Of a stretch of DNA of 64,000 nucleotides, positions 11,495 to 23,969 are shown one piece after another (position 1 is the first letter of the stretch; every line of letters starts with the position of its first letter). Source of the stretch: Jackrogersella multiformis (taxonomy: Eukaryota; Ascomycota; Sordariomycetes; Xylariales; Hypoxylaceae). The notes below the pieces were generated by a model. It made no database searches and was not told the DNA's origin. It was given only the letters and a program-made list of their open reading frames with translations. Both the position numbers and the translations under genes were made by a program. The stretch lies in the NCBI GenBank assembly GCA_902806575.1, contig CADCXD010000001.1:3410001-3474000 (forward strand), given 5' to 3'.

Positions 11495-12106
11495 CTTGTT
11501 CCTTGAAGGACGTTCGGTAGATGACGTGATGCGGCATGGCGTGACAGTGCAGACGATCGTGTCATCGGGATGCTGACGTCGGGAGGTAATTTCGCAGTCT
11601 GCTACCTAGGGGCGAATGGAATAAGAATTGGATGAGGCACGCGTGCTCGAATTATCTTGGGGATATACTGCGAGCACACTGGAGAAGAGAATATATCTAG
11701 ATGTGGTTACGCTCCCGAATGTTGCCGCTGCTGTTAGATGGTAGAGTGGAATGTTACATGGGGAATCGAATAAAACTACCGATTAATTTCCAGTGTCAGC
11801 AGTCTAGGTCTAAAACTAGAAGGTCGATGCTATCAGGTTGGTCAAGTTGCCACACCATGTACAAGGAGCCCAGTCAATTAATGTCAGATTCGATCAGAAT
11901 CATGGAAAAGGCCAATGCCTGTAAGAATCAGTCAGTCTTATCATAGATCCAAATCTAGGTCAAGTCACAAACTCTATATCTTGCACAAAAATCATAGCAT
12001 ACACCTAGGAACTAGGTACAGGGCATCATGATCTAAGCCCAAATAAAGGTGAATTCCAACCGAAACTCTTCATCGGACCCTCGTCGTAATCGATGTCGAC
12101 CAGACC

Positions 12107-12124
12107 AGGGTTAGGGTTAGGGTT
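12107..12124 (+). repeat. Interstitial telomere-like TTAGGG array
   Basis: AGGGTTAGGGTTAGGGTT is three units of the fungal telomere repeat TTAGGG/CCCTAA, in a gene-free region. Short arrays like this occur near promoters and at old break-repair sites. Confidence 0.85.
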
Positions 12125-13139
12125 GATATATATGAGGTAGACTTATATTTTACTAACACATTAAACACTTCTTGTCTCAGATACATAAAATAACAATCTA
12201 CCAATTTCAAATCCGTCTAAGCCCATGAAAGGGGAAGGAGTCCAATGAACTTTATTTACATCCAACAGCTCCCAAGTTACCTAATATCACCCCTATATGG
12301 GAAGCTTTGGTATTTATAGAAGTCGACATGACAGTATATCAAGTCATACACGAACAGTCTGCACCTTGCCCGAGAATGATTTCTGCCATACCCTTTTCAA
12401 CCTGTCCTTCGCAATGGCAGGTAATTCAATTTCATAAGACTTGTCTTTATGCAAAGTACCTATCCACCTAGGCGAGGAGCTGGGTTCTCCTATCTTAGAC
12501 TTACCTTAAGTGTTTACCTACCTACTTAGTCGCTATATAAATCCACTAACCGGCCTCTTGAAAAAGGCTCCCGGGTGAAGACATGGTACGTCGACTTCGA
12601 AGGAGAGGCTCTCGTTGCATACCTGAGTCGAGACTAAAACATACTACACTAAACCAATCCTAAACGAGTCCACTACTTCTAAGAAACACTCTCGACATCA
12701 GTATTTTCCAAAAACATGTTCTCCTACATACCGAGTTTCATAGCATCGACGCAGCACAGTAGAGACGAAAGGGTTATTATAAGTATAAGCATATGAACTA
12801 CTTTCATAGCATTACTAAAGCGGAACGATACTTTCCTGTCCTTCCTCCCAGCCCACTCTACGCGTTCCCTTTTTTCCCCTTCCCAGGTTCCCGGTTCCTA
12901 TCCAAGCCTTCTTTTTCCGACGCTCCGAAATAACCCTGCCTGGTATTCGCCAAACCGAGCCACTGTAGCAAATAAAGGATTGTCCTTCAATCGTTAAAAA
13001 CTAACATCGTGGCGGTACGATCCAAGACGGTTGCTAGCCAAGCCTGTCAACCTAATCGTTGTCCAAGTCCGATGGGGAATAGAATACTAAGTACTAAATA
13101 TTACGATAATAAAGCAGTTTAGAGGGTAAACACCCCGGT

Positions 13140-16100
13140 TCAGATACCGGGTCTCGTGAAGTCGTCTCCCGGCGGCCAGTTGCCGAGCTGGCCCGGGTCG
13201 CCGCCGATGCGGACGTAGGTGCCAACGGCGGGAATGTTGTCCTGCAGTACGTACATCTGGTACCATCCCGGCGGGGCGATGTAGACACTAGGTGGCGCAA
13301 CGACCGTGCACGAGGTGCCGTCACAGGACATGTCGGGGAATAGTGTGCGGGCGCCCATCGAGTTTCCGTGAGTGCTGGATACGGCGCCGAGCAGCGAGAC
13401 CTGGATGGTTCCTGTAGGTTCGTCGCCGAGCTCGAAACTGACGGTTTCGCCGTAGTCCCAGTCCTTGTTCGTGACCGTGAAGGACGGGCGCGGTTTGTCG
13501 CTGTAGAGGTACGGCGGCGTGAACACTTCGACGCGGATCTCCTGGGGGTGTTTGCCGTCTTCGGGGTCGGAGCCGGTGATCAGCACGCGGCCGTCGAGAA
13601 GGGTGATGGCTTCGCTGTGGTACAGCCTCGCGACGGTGGTGTTGGCCATCATAGAAATGCGTGAACCGATAGGCTTGAAGGGGTCGTAGAGCAGGGCGTT
13701 GTAGTTAGGGTCATCTGCGAGGCCGAAGCCGGCAACGCCCTCGTGGGCACCATTGGCGATCAAATATGTACCATCCGGCAGAGGGGCCATGCAGCTCATC
13801 ACACGCTTGGATGGCATACGCTCGAGTGTCCATGTCGGATTGTCAGCTTCAGGGTACATAGACACGCAGTTATCAAGGGCAGAATGGCCGTTGGTGGAAC
13901 CGCCGCACAAGAGTATGCCGAGAGGATCGGTGTAAGGAGCAAATTGTGGTAGGAGAACAGTAGCACCCTCGAGCGGGTATGTTCGGCCACCGAGGTCGTC
14001 ATTGACGGCGCCGGGCATGTTAGGTAGAGTTTTTATCGTGTCAAAGGTAACCTCATCCAGTATTCTAGCCTCGTTCCAGTACGCAACGAAGATACCACCA
14101 CCAGGGAGGACAGCCAAGAAGGGGTATAAGTTGTTTGGGTCCGTACGCTCAAGCCAGTCCATGTAAAGAGCGGGACCAACTTGAGGGAGAAGCTCGAGGC
14201 TTGGTTCAGGCTTATCATTTGAGCCGATCTCGCCGCCTACGACTAGTATTGAGCCATTTGTCATTATCATAGCACTCGGATACCATCGTCCTTTTTGGAG
14301 TTTGAGCTCCTGCACATTTTCTTCCCAGTCGTTGCTCCCCTTGACGCCATCTGATCCGTCAGGCGCATACAAACGGATACCATATGTCGAGTCGAGAGAC
14401 CACCCACCCACGGTGAGCTGCCGTCCAACCTTGTCGGGAAGAATGAGGCCAGCAGAACAGAAGATGTCTGTTTTGACGTGCATAGTCCTCCAAGCGGCGT
14501 CGAAGTTGTCGAGTTGAGTTAGGTCGAGTTCGTAGGCGCCAGTGCTATTTGCTAGACCAGTACCCCATTTCTCTAAGAAAGTGACCTTGCCGGTGATCGA
14601 CTGCATAGTCATCAAAGGCGTGACAACACCGCCGACTAAGTTCGAGTAGGTTCCAGCATCATTCCCCTGCGGGTAGTTGAACACGTAAAGGGGGTTGTCT
14701 GTGCTAGACCAATAATATATTGATAGTCGAGCACCGCCTCCGCATATCGCATCAGGCTCTCCAGCACAAACAACATTGCACTCGCTCTCTGGTCTCTTTG
14801 TGGAACCCGAGGCATCAACATCTATCGGGTCACCGCAATAACATTCGTCGCCGTATTCCAGGCCGCCGGCGGCGTAGCCGAACGAAGCACACTTCCCTAG
14901 ACACTGCTCGGGGGTCATGGTACCAGGGAAGGAGAGCGCCCAGAAAAGAGTTCGACTATCGTTGACATTATCTTCATAGCATCCTTGATACGTCCAATTC
15001 AAAACGTCGTTGCGAGGAGCAGGCTGTGCGAATGTAGGGGGCTTGCCATCCGAGTAGATACTTAAGTATCCAGGACCGCCGCACATAACGCTACTATCCC
15101 CTCCGCAGGGGGTTGAGCATTCCGTCGTATCGTTAAGCGGCACTCCACCATTGTAGATGGCATTTCCACAGAAGCACTGTGTGTAGTATTCGGTGCCTGA
15201 GATTTTATAACCATTGCTGGAGCAGACTTGAGCGCATTTCTCTCGTGTTAACTGAGGGTCATCAGGGGCTTGGTAAGTCGGCATGATGCGTCCATTGGGC
15301 CCATCCTGCCAGCATCCCTGGTCAGTCCAGCCATCAGGAAACTCGGTAACCGCAGGTGTCCCTGGGTCGCTGCCTGTTGGGTCTGCGCCGCTAGACGTGG
15401 TGGTAGTAGATATCGAAGTCCCGTTCTTAACGTAGACAGATAGGCGATTTCCGGCTCCGCAATACTCTAACTGGTCGCCAGCGCAGAGCATACTGCAGTC
15501 GCTTGCAGGAGCACCGGTGGAACCTGTCTCGAACTTATTACCGCAGTAGCACTCACGAGCATATTCAACACCGAAGTATGCCGTTGCCTTGCCACTGCAA
15601 AAAGCTTGGCAGCTATCCAATGTCATCGCATCGTCGGCGTATGTGAACAGGCTCAGTGCGCGGATGTTAGTAGCTTCGGTCTGGCACCCATACCAGTTGT
15701 AATCACCTACGGTTAATGGCTGTAAAGGCGAGGTAGGAGTCGGAGCTGCGGAAGAGGCACTGCTTGTGCTGGTAACTGGATCCACGGCAGCAATTCTTTT
15801 CGAAATATTGGGGATGGCAATGGATAAGCTGCTGGTTGCTGCCAAGCTCATGGCAGGAGGGGACGTTACGGCGACGGAACTACTGATGCTAGGAAGAATA
15901 TACTTCATGTTGAAGGCATACACGCTCAAGTGGTTAGATCTACCGCATAACTTGGACTTGTTTGCCTGTAGCATCTAAGGTTAGCAAAAGCCACACATAG
16001 AGAGTTTTGGGTGGGACGTAGGAGTTGTAGGATATTTTCTGCGAGCCATTGGCACTTGGAATGATTCCGGAGGTGTCATTCACACTTTAGAAATGACAAA

Positions 16101-17031
16101 GGGGAAGTACTCGTACATTGCAAGCCGTATCACAACCACCTTCAACCGGTGTGGCGCTATTTGCAATAGTATTGCCGCAGTCTATCGGAAATGAGCTGGC
16201 ATAATCTCACCCAGATATATGAGGAGTGACTTACAGCATTCACCACCATATCCAGTTCCGGCGAGGATATATCCAGATGTTTGGCATGCGGCCGTACAAC
16301 TCGCTGCGTTCATTTGCGCGCTAAGGACTGAAGCTGTAAACGTCAAACTCCGACCAATAGTTTTCTCACTGGGATTTCTTGTTAGATTTCAAGAGATAAT
16401 ATAGGATTACTTGGTATTAATGAAGCTTAAAACGTCCATGGTCACACTAGTGGTCGAGGACAAGGAGACTTACGAATAGCAACCGATGTGTGTCCACTTT
16501 TGGATACCGATATTTGGTTGGGACCCTATTCTATAAGGATTAAAGAATAACGATAACCGGTTTAGACCGCCGCATGCCTCGGTGTCATTGCCGGAGCAAC
16601 TTGTTGAGCATTCTGCGGAGTCGGTAGCTTCGTCGGCTCCAATAGCGAGCTGACTCCCGCAATCTACCTAATGTTAACTCATATAGGAGGAACCTTTCTC
16701 AACAAAGAGTAAACTCACAGCACTCATCGTGGTATTCGGCTCCAGCATAAGCAAAGCCCTTAGCATCACAGAACTCGATACATGTTTCCAATGTCATGCT
16801 ATCCGATGTAGTCGAGGCCGCGTTGATCGTCCGACCAATGTCGCTTAGAAACTATTAGTGTCAAAGCTCATAGTCTCGGGAACTATACATCACTTACACG
16901 TAGCAGCCACTGTATTTCCATGCTCCATTAAGTTGGCCAGGTTCCGGGACTAGTAATTTGGCTGAGGAAGGGTAGATTGAGATAAGGAACAGAAGGGAAG
17001 AGAAAACTGATAGAGTCTGAGTAGACCGCAT
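13140..17031 (-). CDS. Secreted copper-radical (glyoxal-type) oxidase with five WSC domains
   Basis: The spliced CDS is complement(join(13140..15965, 16117..16181, 16235..16368, 16474..16663, 16719..16843, 16898..17031)), 1157 residues. A signal peptide covers about residues 1-24. Five WSC carbohydrate-binding domains follow (about 38-130, 155-240, 305-395, 430-520, 540-635), each with the GCY/GCW...C..C...ECYCG pattern. A Ser/Thr/Pro linker sits after WSC2. From about 655 comes a glyoxal-oxidase beta-propeller and a C-terminal DUF1929 domain. Copper-radical residues are recognisable by family comparison: Cys719 (DIFCSAG) and Tyr778 (GRWYPS) for the thioether cofactor, Tyr998-His999 (RLYHSEA) and His1082 (SSTHGNS) as ligands. 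The enzyme should oxidise aldehydes or alcohols to acids with release of H2O2 at the cell wall or on plant polymers. The last acceptor at 15966 was chosen over 15975 because it keeps the seven-residue WSC cysteine spacing. Confidence 0.9.
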
Positions 17032-20000
17032 GACGAAAAGCTTCCCCTTGAAGAACTCGAAGGTCTATCCAGAAACTCAAAGTGAGCTCATCGATCTTGG
17101 GAGGGTGGTAGTGTTATAGACACCCAAAGGAAGTTTTCAAGATGATATACAAAGGTATATACTATATATAACCCTGTCATAATACAAGATGCTAGCGCGC
17201 ATCCTCCATGTTGACGGATTCGGCTGGACCTTATTGTAACCCACTCGAGATGCGGCAAGGGTCAGCCCAATGAAAGCCGGATTAATAGGTCCAATAGCCG
17301 CATTTGCACTATCACTTGACAGTAGGTGTTGTCCAAGAAATTACCCCCGAGTATGAAGCATGTTAAGGTCCGAGTAAAGGATATGATGCCGTCCCCTAAA
17401 AAAGATAGGCCGGGAGACATGTAGAAGTTGACCTTTGAGAATGGTGATAACATTGAAAGCTTCTCTTAGATCTAGACCTTGAGATCTAGACCGTGGGGAA
17501 ACTTAATTTTTTTCTTTCCCATCCTTCTTTCTCTTCCTCCGGTGCAAAGCTGACGATGACAAGCCCTAATCTAGAAAGTGACATCGGCTTATACTAACCG
17601 GCAAATTGGTAGGTTCGATTAACCAAGATGCATACTAGCACTGGCTACCCAAGACTTCGAACTTACTCTCGGAGACTAGCCGATAGTGGGGGACGGATGA
17701 TCGATACGAAGTTCAGGGGCAAGGGTAGAGAAATATGGGACCACGCATGGCAACAGGGGCAGGGTCAGTTATCGTATGTCTATAAGATACCCCCTTAGTA
17801 CCTAGGTAAGTATGATTAGGTATATTCTGGGCGGGAGCGGCTCGGGTCTCTCATACCTACCTAACCTTATGTGCCTATCTACATAGAGGTAGTAGTAGAA
17901 AGCCGTCGAAACCCCTACCTAGGTATCCTCTAATCAAGGACCCTAGAGTGGAAGATACCTAGGTACCTAGCATGTACTACAAGGAGATAGGTAATGTGGC
18001 TTTCGATAGCACATCGCCACCTTCGCTGACAGCGCGAACCGTTGATAATCTCCTAGGCTACATCAGCCTCCGTGAGTAAGGTGAGCCAAGCAAGCCACTT
18101 AATATACTCCATGTGGAAATGACTGCATCGTCACATTGATGGGTCTCTCGAAACATTTGGTGGATGTTTTAGATTTAGATAGCCACCGGTAGGTTATTTA
18201 ATGCTGTATGTCAGCAATAAGACTAAGTACCTACCTAGGTACCTAGGTAGGTATAGATAGATAGGTATTTGGCAATAATGGCTAGCAACAAGTCCGCTAG
18301 ACCCCGACAGACATTGGCTTAAGACGTCGATGAAGTCTCGTACAAAGCTGCTTAGCGGTTGATATCGGATTTTGCTGCAGCTCAAGCAAATGGATGGTAA
18401 GCCTCCCAACTAGAGGGAGTTCCCGAAGCCAAGGCTCCGGTTGGTGTTGTCTGCTAAACGCGCATACGAGGTCGGCTGCATGTTTGTTGATCGTAAATTT
18501 TCTTTCCTATCTGGTTCGAACCAATCACGGTATATCTAGGTAGCTTACAAGCGTCAAACTTCGGATGACCCTTTGCCAACCCATGGATCCTACGCTGCAG
18601 GATGATTGTCGACGTAGTATTCTTCTTTCATGGGGTTGCTTTTTTGCTGCTAAATTTGAAAAGCCAACGAAAAGCGAGCACATACCTTAGGTAGGTATAT
18701 CGATCGCTAAACAATGCTGCTCATATTTCGGCGCCGAATCTAGCTCGGTTTTATGCATTTCCTTGCGATTCGAAAGAATGTACACAGTAAGGTTTTAAAG
18801 CGATAGGGACGAGAAGGGTCCTCAAAAGGTGTTGCAAGATGCCACTGTTAATACCAGCAGGCTAATGGGCAGCTATTTAATCTTGCAGATATGTGCTTGT
18901 ATGTATGCATGAATAGCTTTCACCTACTACCCCTTTCTGGCAGGTAGACCTGACGATCAACCTGATGATCGACCGACATTAGTTTTGAACCGACTATTAT
19001 TAACGCCTTCGCTAGAAAGCTTCCAGGGAATTGGTCGGAATTTGGTAACAAATCAGCCGCCCAATCTGTATAGTGGTGCCATGATAAATCAAACCAGTCC
19101 ATGATTGCGGATTACGTACCTACCTAAGTATATTGCATATCAATGTGCTGGAAGACTATGCGGTCCCGGTGATGGCGATGGGGGCAACTGCATTAGCTAA
19201 AGTTCAGTTCACATCCCTGACGCCAACGGACGCACGTGACAGATCGATAGTGTTTGAAGCCGCATAAAAGCTGCCACTGACTTATGCGGGAAGAGTGAGG
19301 CTTAAGTAGCCGAGCGTATGAATACCTAGTGTAGATGCTGAGAGGCTGGCGAAGAGATCTTCTGACTGACAGCTGACAACTTAAACATGAGGCCTTCATC
19401 GAGAAGGACCGAAAGCTCGCCAGATTTCCAGCCCCAAAAGACGGCACACGTACCTAGTATCAGCCACTAATAACAATGACCCTTCTGTACCTACCTAAGG
19501 CTAGGTATCCAACGAAGCCCGGGGTCAAGTCTGCTGCGTATCATCCATGAAGAACCTCATGCTTTTATTAGAGCACCTAGGTACGCATAGGTATATGGCT
19601 AAGCAAGACAGGTTCTCCTTATATGGATAGTAGGCTGTCCAACTTACTCTACAATTTTAGGTAAGCTTGTCAGTCCTTAGTCACCTACCGGTAGGTAGGC
19701 AAGGCATATAAGAGGCTCTCCCCCCTCCCCCAATAGAGTTGACGATGGGAGATGTTATCAAATAATAATGTTGTAAATCGTATGAATTTGCGTCAGACTT
19801 AGGAACACCGAGTATCTCATTATGTAGGTAGGTATGAAAAGATGTCCTCCTATTATTCTTTGAATTGTCAGTTGATAAGTTGCAAAGACGAAAAGGAATC
19901 ACTCTTTAAGTGGAAGAAGTTAAACCTAAACTTAGGTTCTAGCCAGTGCTAGTAGGTACTAGGTACTAGGAAGAGGGGGAGGGGAAATAGAGCGATGTGG

Positions 20001-20609
20001 AGGTCTTGCCGTAGTTCCCGCCCCGGCTTCTAATTTTTTACTCCCGTTAGGTTCCTTATGTACCGATGTATTGTACGTTAGTAGTCGTCGATAGGAGATA
20101 ACGGATAGCGGGTCGCAGCCATGTGATTTACAGGGTCTCGATCCTTGAAGAAGTACCAGGGTACATAGGACCATAACGCCATAGGGCCTATGACATCGTA
20201 AACTTATTAGTAAACTTAGTAAACTTAGCCTTCTTCAATCTTCTTTTTTCAAGTTAACTCAAGTTGACTCATAGCCTTGCATGGATATACTCGTCGCCAC
20301 TAACCATCTCGTCAACTTCTACGTCGGGTGGTCAGGGTGGTCTAGTTTATTACTTCATAACTCATAAAATTTCCCTTTATTTACCTTTACCTTCCGTGTC
20401 ACGTTCTGTGCATCTTGACTTCACTTATTTCGGCGTTAAACTTGACTGTGAACGTTCATACCAATACGTTGTCTTTGCTTTCTACATCTCTCTAAGTCGC
20501 TGTATTTCAAAAAGCGCATTCAAAATCTCATCACAACCAGGTTCGACGATTAGTCCTGGCTTTGTTTCAGTCACACACATTCACCTTATCATACATAGAC
20601 GCGACGATC
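17032..20609. other. Long intergenic region, no supported gene
   Basis: Only short frames (at most about 130 codons) occur. The region is rich in CCTAGG/GGTACC motifs (17800-17990, 18228-18253, 19950-19970). The last 300 bases are pyrimidine-rich and likely the promoter and leader of the NF-X1 gene. Confidence 0.6.
18228..18253. repeat. CCTAGG-type palindromic motif copy
   Basis: A run of overlapping CCTAGGTA/TACCTA palindromes (26 bases) in intergenic DNA. Confidence 0.8.
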
Positions 20610-23600
20610 ATGGCGGACGATTCAACTCCGGCAGTGCCACCAAATTCATCGGCAGGGAATCGTAGTCATCAGCCCCGTGGAGGGAGATCACCTAGGGGCC
20701 GTGGGGGTCGCGGAGGTCGTGGTGGTAGGTCACACCGTGGTCAGCAGAATTCTAGAAGAAATGAAGCACCACCGATAGACCAACACCCTGCAAGTTCTAC
20801 TTCGTCAACTTCTCTGGCTTTTACACCTTCGAATCCGAATAGTCGAGGTGGAAGAGGGCAAAGAGCCACTAGGGGTCCAAGAAGGGGAGGTAGTGAGAAT
20901 GTTCAAAGAACGACATTAGCTGGACCGCGAGCCTTTGGCGGCCACCTGACAACTCGAGTCGAGGTTGAGGAGTCTGGTCCAACCAGTTCGGCACAATTCA
21001 ATATCGATGCACCAGAGTTTATACCGGGCCAACCTCAAGCTAGGCAAACCACACAAGTTAGGCAGAGCAACGATTCCATTAAAAAGCAGCAAGTTAAAAG
21101 CAATGCTGGTAGGAGAGCTGAAAAGTCTACTGCCGACGACCTTTCGACAAGGATCCATGAAGACATTAGCAACGGACAGTACGAATGTGTGATATGCACT
21201 AACGAGGTTCTATCAAACTCAAAGGTCTGGTCATGTTCTATATGTTGGACCGCAACCCATATGGCTTGTGTTAAGAAGTGGTTCTCCAATCGAATAATGA
21301 ATTCGGACCCGCAGCTGATAAGCTGGAGATGCCCGGGATGCAACTCTACCATAAGTGACGAGCCTAGCACCTATCGCTGTTGGTGTGGTAAGGAGAACAA
21401 CCCTAAGTCGATACCTGGGCTGAATCCTCATGGGTGCGGGCAAACATGTTTGAGGCCTAGAACAGCTTGCCCGCATCGATGTCCTCTCCCGTGTCATGCT
21501 GGACCCTGCCCACCATGCTTAGTTACAGGACCTAGCCAGTTATGTTTCTGTGGTAGGCATATGTCCACAAAACGCTGCAGTGAGACTAATTACGCCGGCG
21601 GATGGAGCTGTCGCGAGTTGTGTGGGGATCCTCTCCCATGTGGAGAGCACGAATGCCGAAAAGAATGTCACCAGGACCTTTGTGGGAGCTGTGACGTTCC
21701 TGTGACTTCTCTCTGCTACTGTGGCCGCGAATGCAAAGATATCCCTTGCGAGGAGCGGGGTGAAAAACAAGAATCTTACAACTATGGCCAAGTTGGAGGT
21801 GGTGTCCCTGAGACCGACGAATTACCTCAAAATTGGTATTCCGGTCGTTTCGACTGCAACGCCGTCTGTGGCAGAGTCTTCGACTGCGGAAAACACTATT
21901 GCGAAAAGACATGTCATCCACAGGACGAAACCGAAGCACATTGCCCATTCTCTCCCGATTTGATCACTCACTGCCCGTGCGAGAAAACTCCGCTAGCGGA
22001 TATCATTAACCAAGCCAGGGAGAGTTGTGAAGACCCGATTCCCAATTGCAAGAAAATATGCAACAGACCATTGTCGTGCGGGCATTTATGCCACAACACC
22101 TGCCATTTCGGTCGCTGCTCACCGTGTACGCAGAAGATAGAGATTAGTTGCAGATGCGGCCGAACGAAGACGAGCTCGGTCTGCCATCAAGGCAATATCG
22201 AAACACCCGAATGCCTCCGAATCTGCCGTGCTCAGCTGAACTGCGGCAGACATGAGCATGGCGAGCGTTGCTGTCCCGGGGAAAAGAGAGCAGCGGAGCG
22301 GGCATCAAAGAGAAAAAACAGAAACGCTGGCCACTCAAATGACGAAGTAGAGGCGGAACATATATGTACTCGTACCTGCGGACGAGCGCTTAAATGTGGA
22401 AGACACCAATGTGAGCAAATGTGCCACAAAGGACCGTGTCCTTCTTGCCCCGAAGCCATATTTGAAGAGATCAGCTGTAACTGTGGTCGAACCACTCTTC
22501 ACCCGCCACTTGCCTGCGGTACTCAGCCTCCAGAATGTCGCTTTGACTGTACAAGACCACGGCCATGTGGACATCCTCAAGTATCTCACAATTGCCACCT
22601 CGACGGAGAGTCGTGTCCAAAATGCCCATTCCTTGTTGAGAAACGATGCGTCTGTGGCAAGAAGGCACTCAAAAACCAACCTTGTTGGTTCGAAGAACCA
22701 CGCTGCGGCTTACCTTGCGGTCGAAAGCTCAAGTGCGGTACCCACACATGCGAGAAATCTTGTCACCGTCCAGGTGAATGCGAGGATGCCAATATTACGG
22801 GATCTCGATGTGGTCAACTCTGCGGAAAGATAAGGACTTGCGGCCATTCCGATGTCGAGAAGTGCCACGCTCCATACCCATGTAAGGAGGACAAGCCTTG
22901 TCAGGCGAAGACATTTATTACTTGTGAGTGCCAACGCAAGAAGCAGGAAGTTAGGTGTCTAGCAACCAAGAGGAACCCGTCGCCCGAGCGTGGGGCGCTT
23001 ACATGCGATGAAGAATGCCTTCGCCTGCAGCGAAATGTTCGATTAGCAGAAGCTCTGAATATCGACCCGCATACGCATGTAGACGATCATGTCCCTTACT
23101 CTGATACCACCCTCAAGATGTACAGGGAGAACCCCCAATTCGCGCAAACACATGAACGAGAGTTCCGCGTCTTTGCCGCCGACCCGACGCAAAAACTACT
23201 GAGGTTCAAGCCAATGAAGTCAAATCAGCGAGCATTTCTTCACTCGCTTGCTGAAGATTTCGGGTTCGATAGCGAAAGCGCCGATCCAGAGCCTCACCGA
23301 CATGTCTGTCTCTTCAAGACTCCACGATTCGTGTCAGCGCCAATGAAGACCCTCGCTCAGTGCCGAAATGTTAGGGTTTTGCCATACCAAACCCACCCCA
23401 CGCAACCGTCGGCATCGAGCGGCGAGGGCATTCTAGCAACGCAGTCTTTCAACGCATTGCTTCTGTCTGTGCCACGCTTTGGTTTGACCATTGAGGAGTT
23501 AGATTCTGCTCTTAAAACCCACTATGCTGCTAATCCGAACATCAAATTCCGCACAATCTTTCTGTCAGAAGTGGTCATCATCAAAGGTTCGGTTTCGTGG

Positions 23601-23969
23601 AGACCACAAGATCTCGAGTCCTGTATGTTGGATCTTAAACCCATTGCATCCCGCGCACTCAGCACTTTAGGTTTGGCCCAGGGCGTATCCCTCTGTCACG
23701 TGGATGATAAGATGAATATATTGCGCACTGAGAAGGACGGAAAAGAGGGCCTGGCAAAAGGTGATGGAGGTTGGAGCGCGGTTATGCGCCGCTCTTCTCG
23801 CCCGAATCCTGCTGCTTCTCTAGCTCCTCCACCGGTGTCATCACGCAACAACTTTGTCGCCTTGAGAAAGTCACCGAAGAAGGAGAAAGTCGAGGAACAG
23901 CCTGCCGAGGAGGATGTTGAAGAGGACTGGGAGGTGGCGGCGGAAAAGTTGGATGAAGAGGGAGAGTGA
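20610..23969 (+). CDS. FAP1: NF-X1-type zinc-finger protein (FAP1-like)
   Basis: An intron-less CDS of 1119 residues. An Arg/Gly-rich N-terminus (RGRGGRGGRGGRSHRG at about 30-50) precedes a RING/PHD-like module, CVICTNEV...CSIC...H..C...W.CPGC at about 192-255. A long array of Cys/His-rich NF-X1 fingers follows (about 260-800), with the repeating CGxHxCxxxCHxGxCxxC form. Near 840-930 is an R3H-like segment (NPQFAQTHEREFRVF), then a C-terminal RRM-like part and an acidic tail. Yeast FAP1 binds the FKBP12 prolyl isomerase; human NFX1 is a transcription and mRNA regulator and E3 ligase. Which of these roles applies here is not visible. The ATG at 20610 (MADDSTPA) is preferred over one 16 codons upstream, which looks like leader. 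Confidence 0.92.
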   Translation: MADDSTPAVPPNSSAGNRSHQPRGGRSPRGRGGRGGRGGRSHRGQQNSRRNEAPPIDQHPASSTSSTSLAFTPSNPNSRGGRGQRATRGPRRGGSENVQRTTLAGPRAFGGHLTTRVEVEESGPTSSAQFNIDAPEFIPGQPQARQTTQVRQSNDSIKKQQVKSNAGRRAEKSTADDLSTRIHEDISNGQYECVICTNEVLSNSKVWSCSICWTATHMACVKKWFSNRIMNSDPQLISWRCPGCNSTISDEPSTYRCWCGKENNPKSIPGLNPHGCGQTCLRPRTACPHRCPLPCHAGPCPPCLVTGPSQLCFCGRHMSTKRCSETNYAGGWSCRELCGDPLPCGEHECRKECHQDLCGSCDVPVTSLCYCGRECKDIPCEERGEKQESYNYGQVGGGVPETDELPQNWYSGRFDCNAVCGRVFDCGKHYCEKTCHPQDETEAHCPFSPDLITHCPCEKTPLADIINQARESCEDPIPNCKKICNRPLSCGHLCHNTCHFGRCSPCTQKIEISCRCGRTKTSSVCHQGNIETPECLRICRAQLNCGRHEHGERCCPGEKRAAERASKRKNRNAGHSNDEVEAEHICTRTCGRALKCGRHQCEQMCHKGPCPSCPEAIFEEISCNCGRTTLHPPLACGTQPPECRFDCTRPRPCGHPQVSHNCHLDGESCPKCPFLVEKRCVCGKKALKNQPCWFEEPRCGLPCGRKLKCGTHTCEKSCHRPGECEDANITGSRCGQLCGKIRTCGHSDVEKCHAPYPCKEDKPCQAKTFITCECQRKKQEVRCLATKRNPSPERGALTCDEECLRLQRNVRLAEALNIDPHTHVDDHVPYSDTTLKMYRENPQFAQTHEREFRVFAADPTQKLLRFKPMKSNQRAFLHSLAEDFGFDSESADPEPHRHVCLFKTPRFVSAPMKTLAQCRNVRVLPYQTHPTQPSASSGEGILATQSFNALLLSVPRFGLTIEELDSALKTHYAANPNIKFRTIFLSEVVIIKGSVSWRPQDLESCMLDLKPIASRALSTLGLAQGVSLCHVDDKMNILRTEKDGKEGLAKGDGGWSAVMRRSSRPNPAASLAPPPVSSRNNFVALRKSPKKEKVEEQPAEEDVEEDWEVAAEKLDEEGE

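Larger units (their letters stand above)
9502..13139. other. Long intergenic region with simple repeats
   Basis: This stretch of 3.6 kb has only short overlapping open frames (none over 125 codons) that match nothing I recognise. It carries dispersed CCTAGG palindromes (10405-10427), a GAC trinucleotide run (11474-11494), TA repeats near 11333 and a short telomere-like array (12107-12124). AT-rich stretches occur at 11940-12330. Confidence 0.6.

Noticed and set aside
11166..11946. Open frames of 123 (minus) and 81 (plus) codons
   Set aside because: They contain microsatellite-derived runs and no recognisable domain, signal peptide or splice-supported extension.
15966..15974. Start of the WSC-oxidase last exon at 15974, or an independent gene starting at that ATG
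   Set aside because: Using the acceptor at 15966 keeps the seven-residue cysteine spacing of WSC2 and joins a signal peptide and two WSC domains in frame.
18513..18523. GGTTCGAACC resembling a tRNA B box
   Set aside because: No A box, cloverleaf or T-rich terminator at the right distance could be found.
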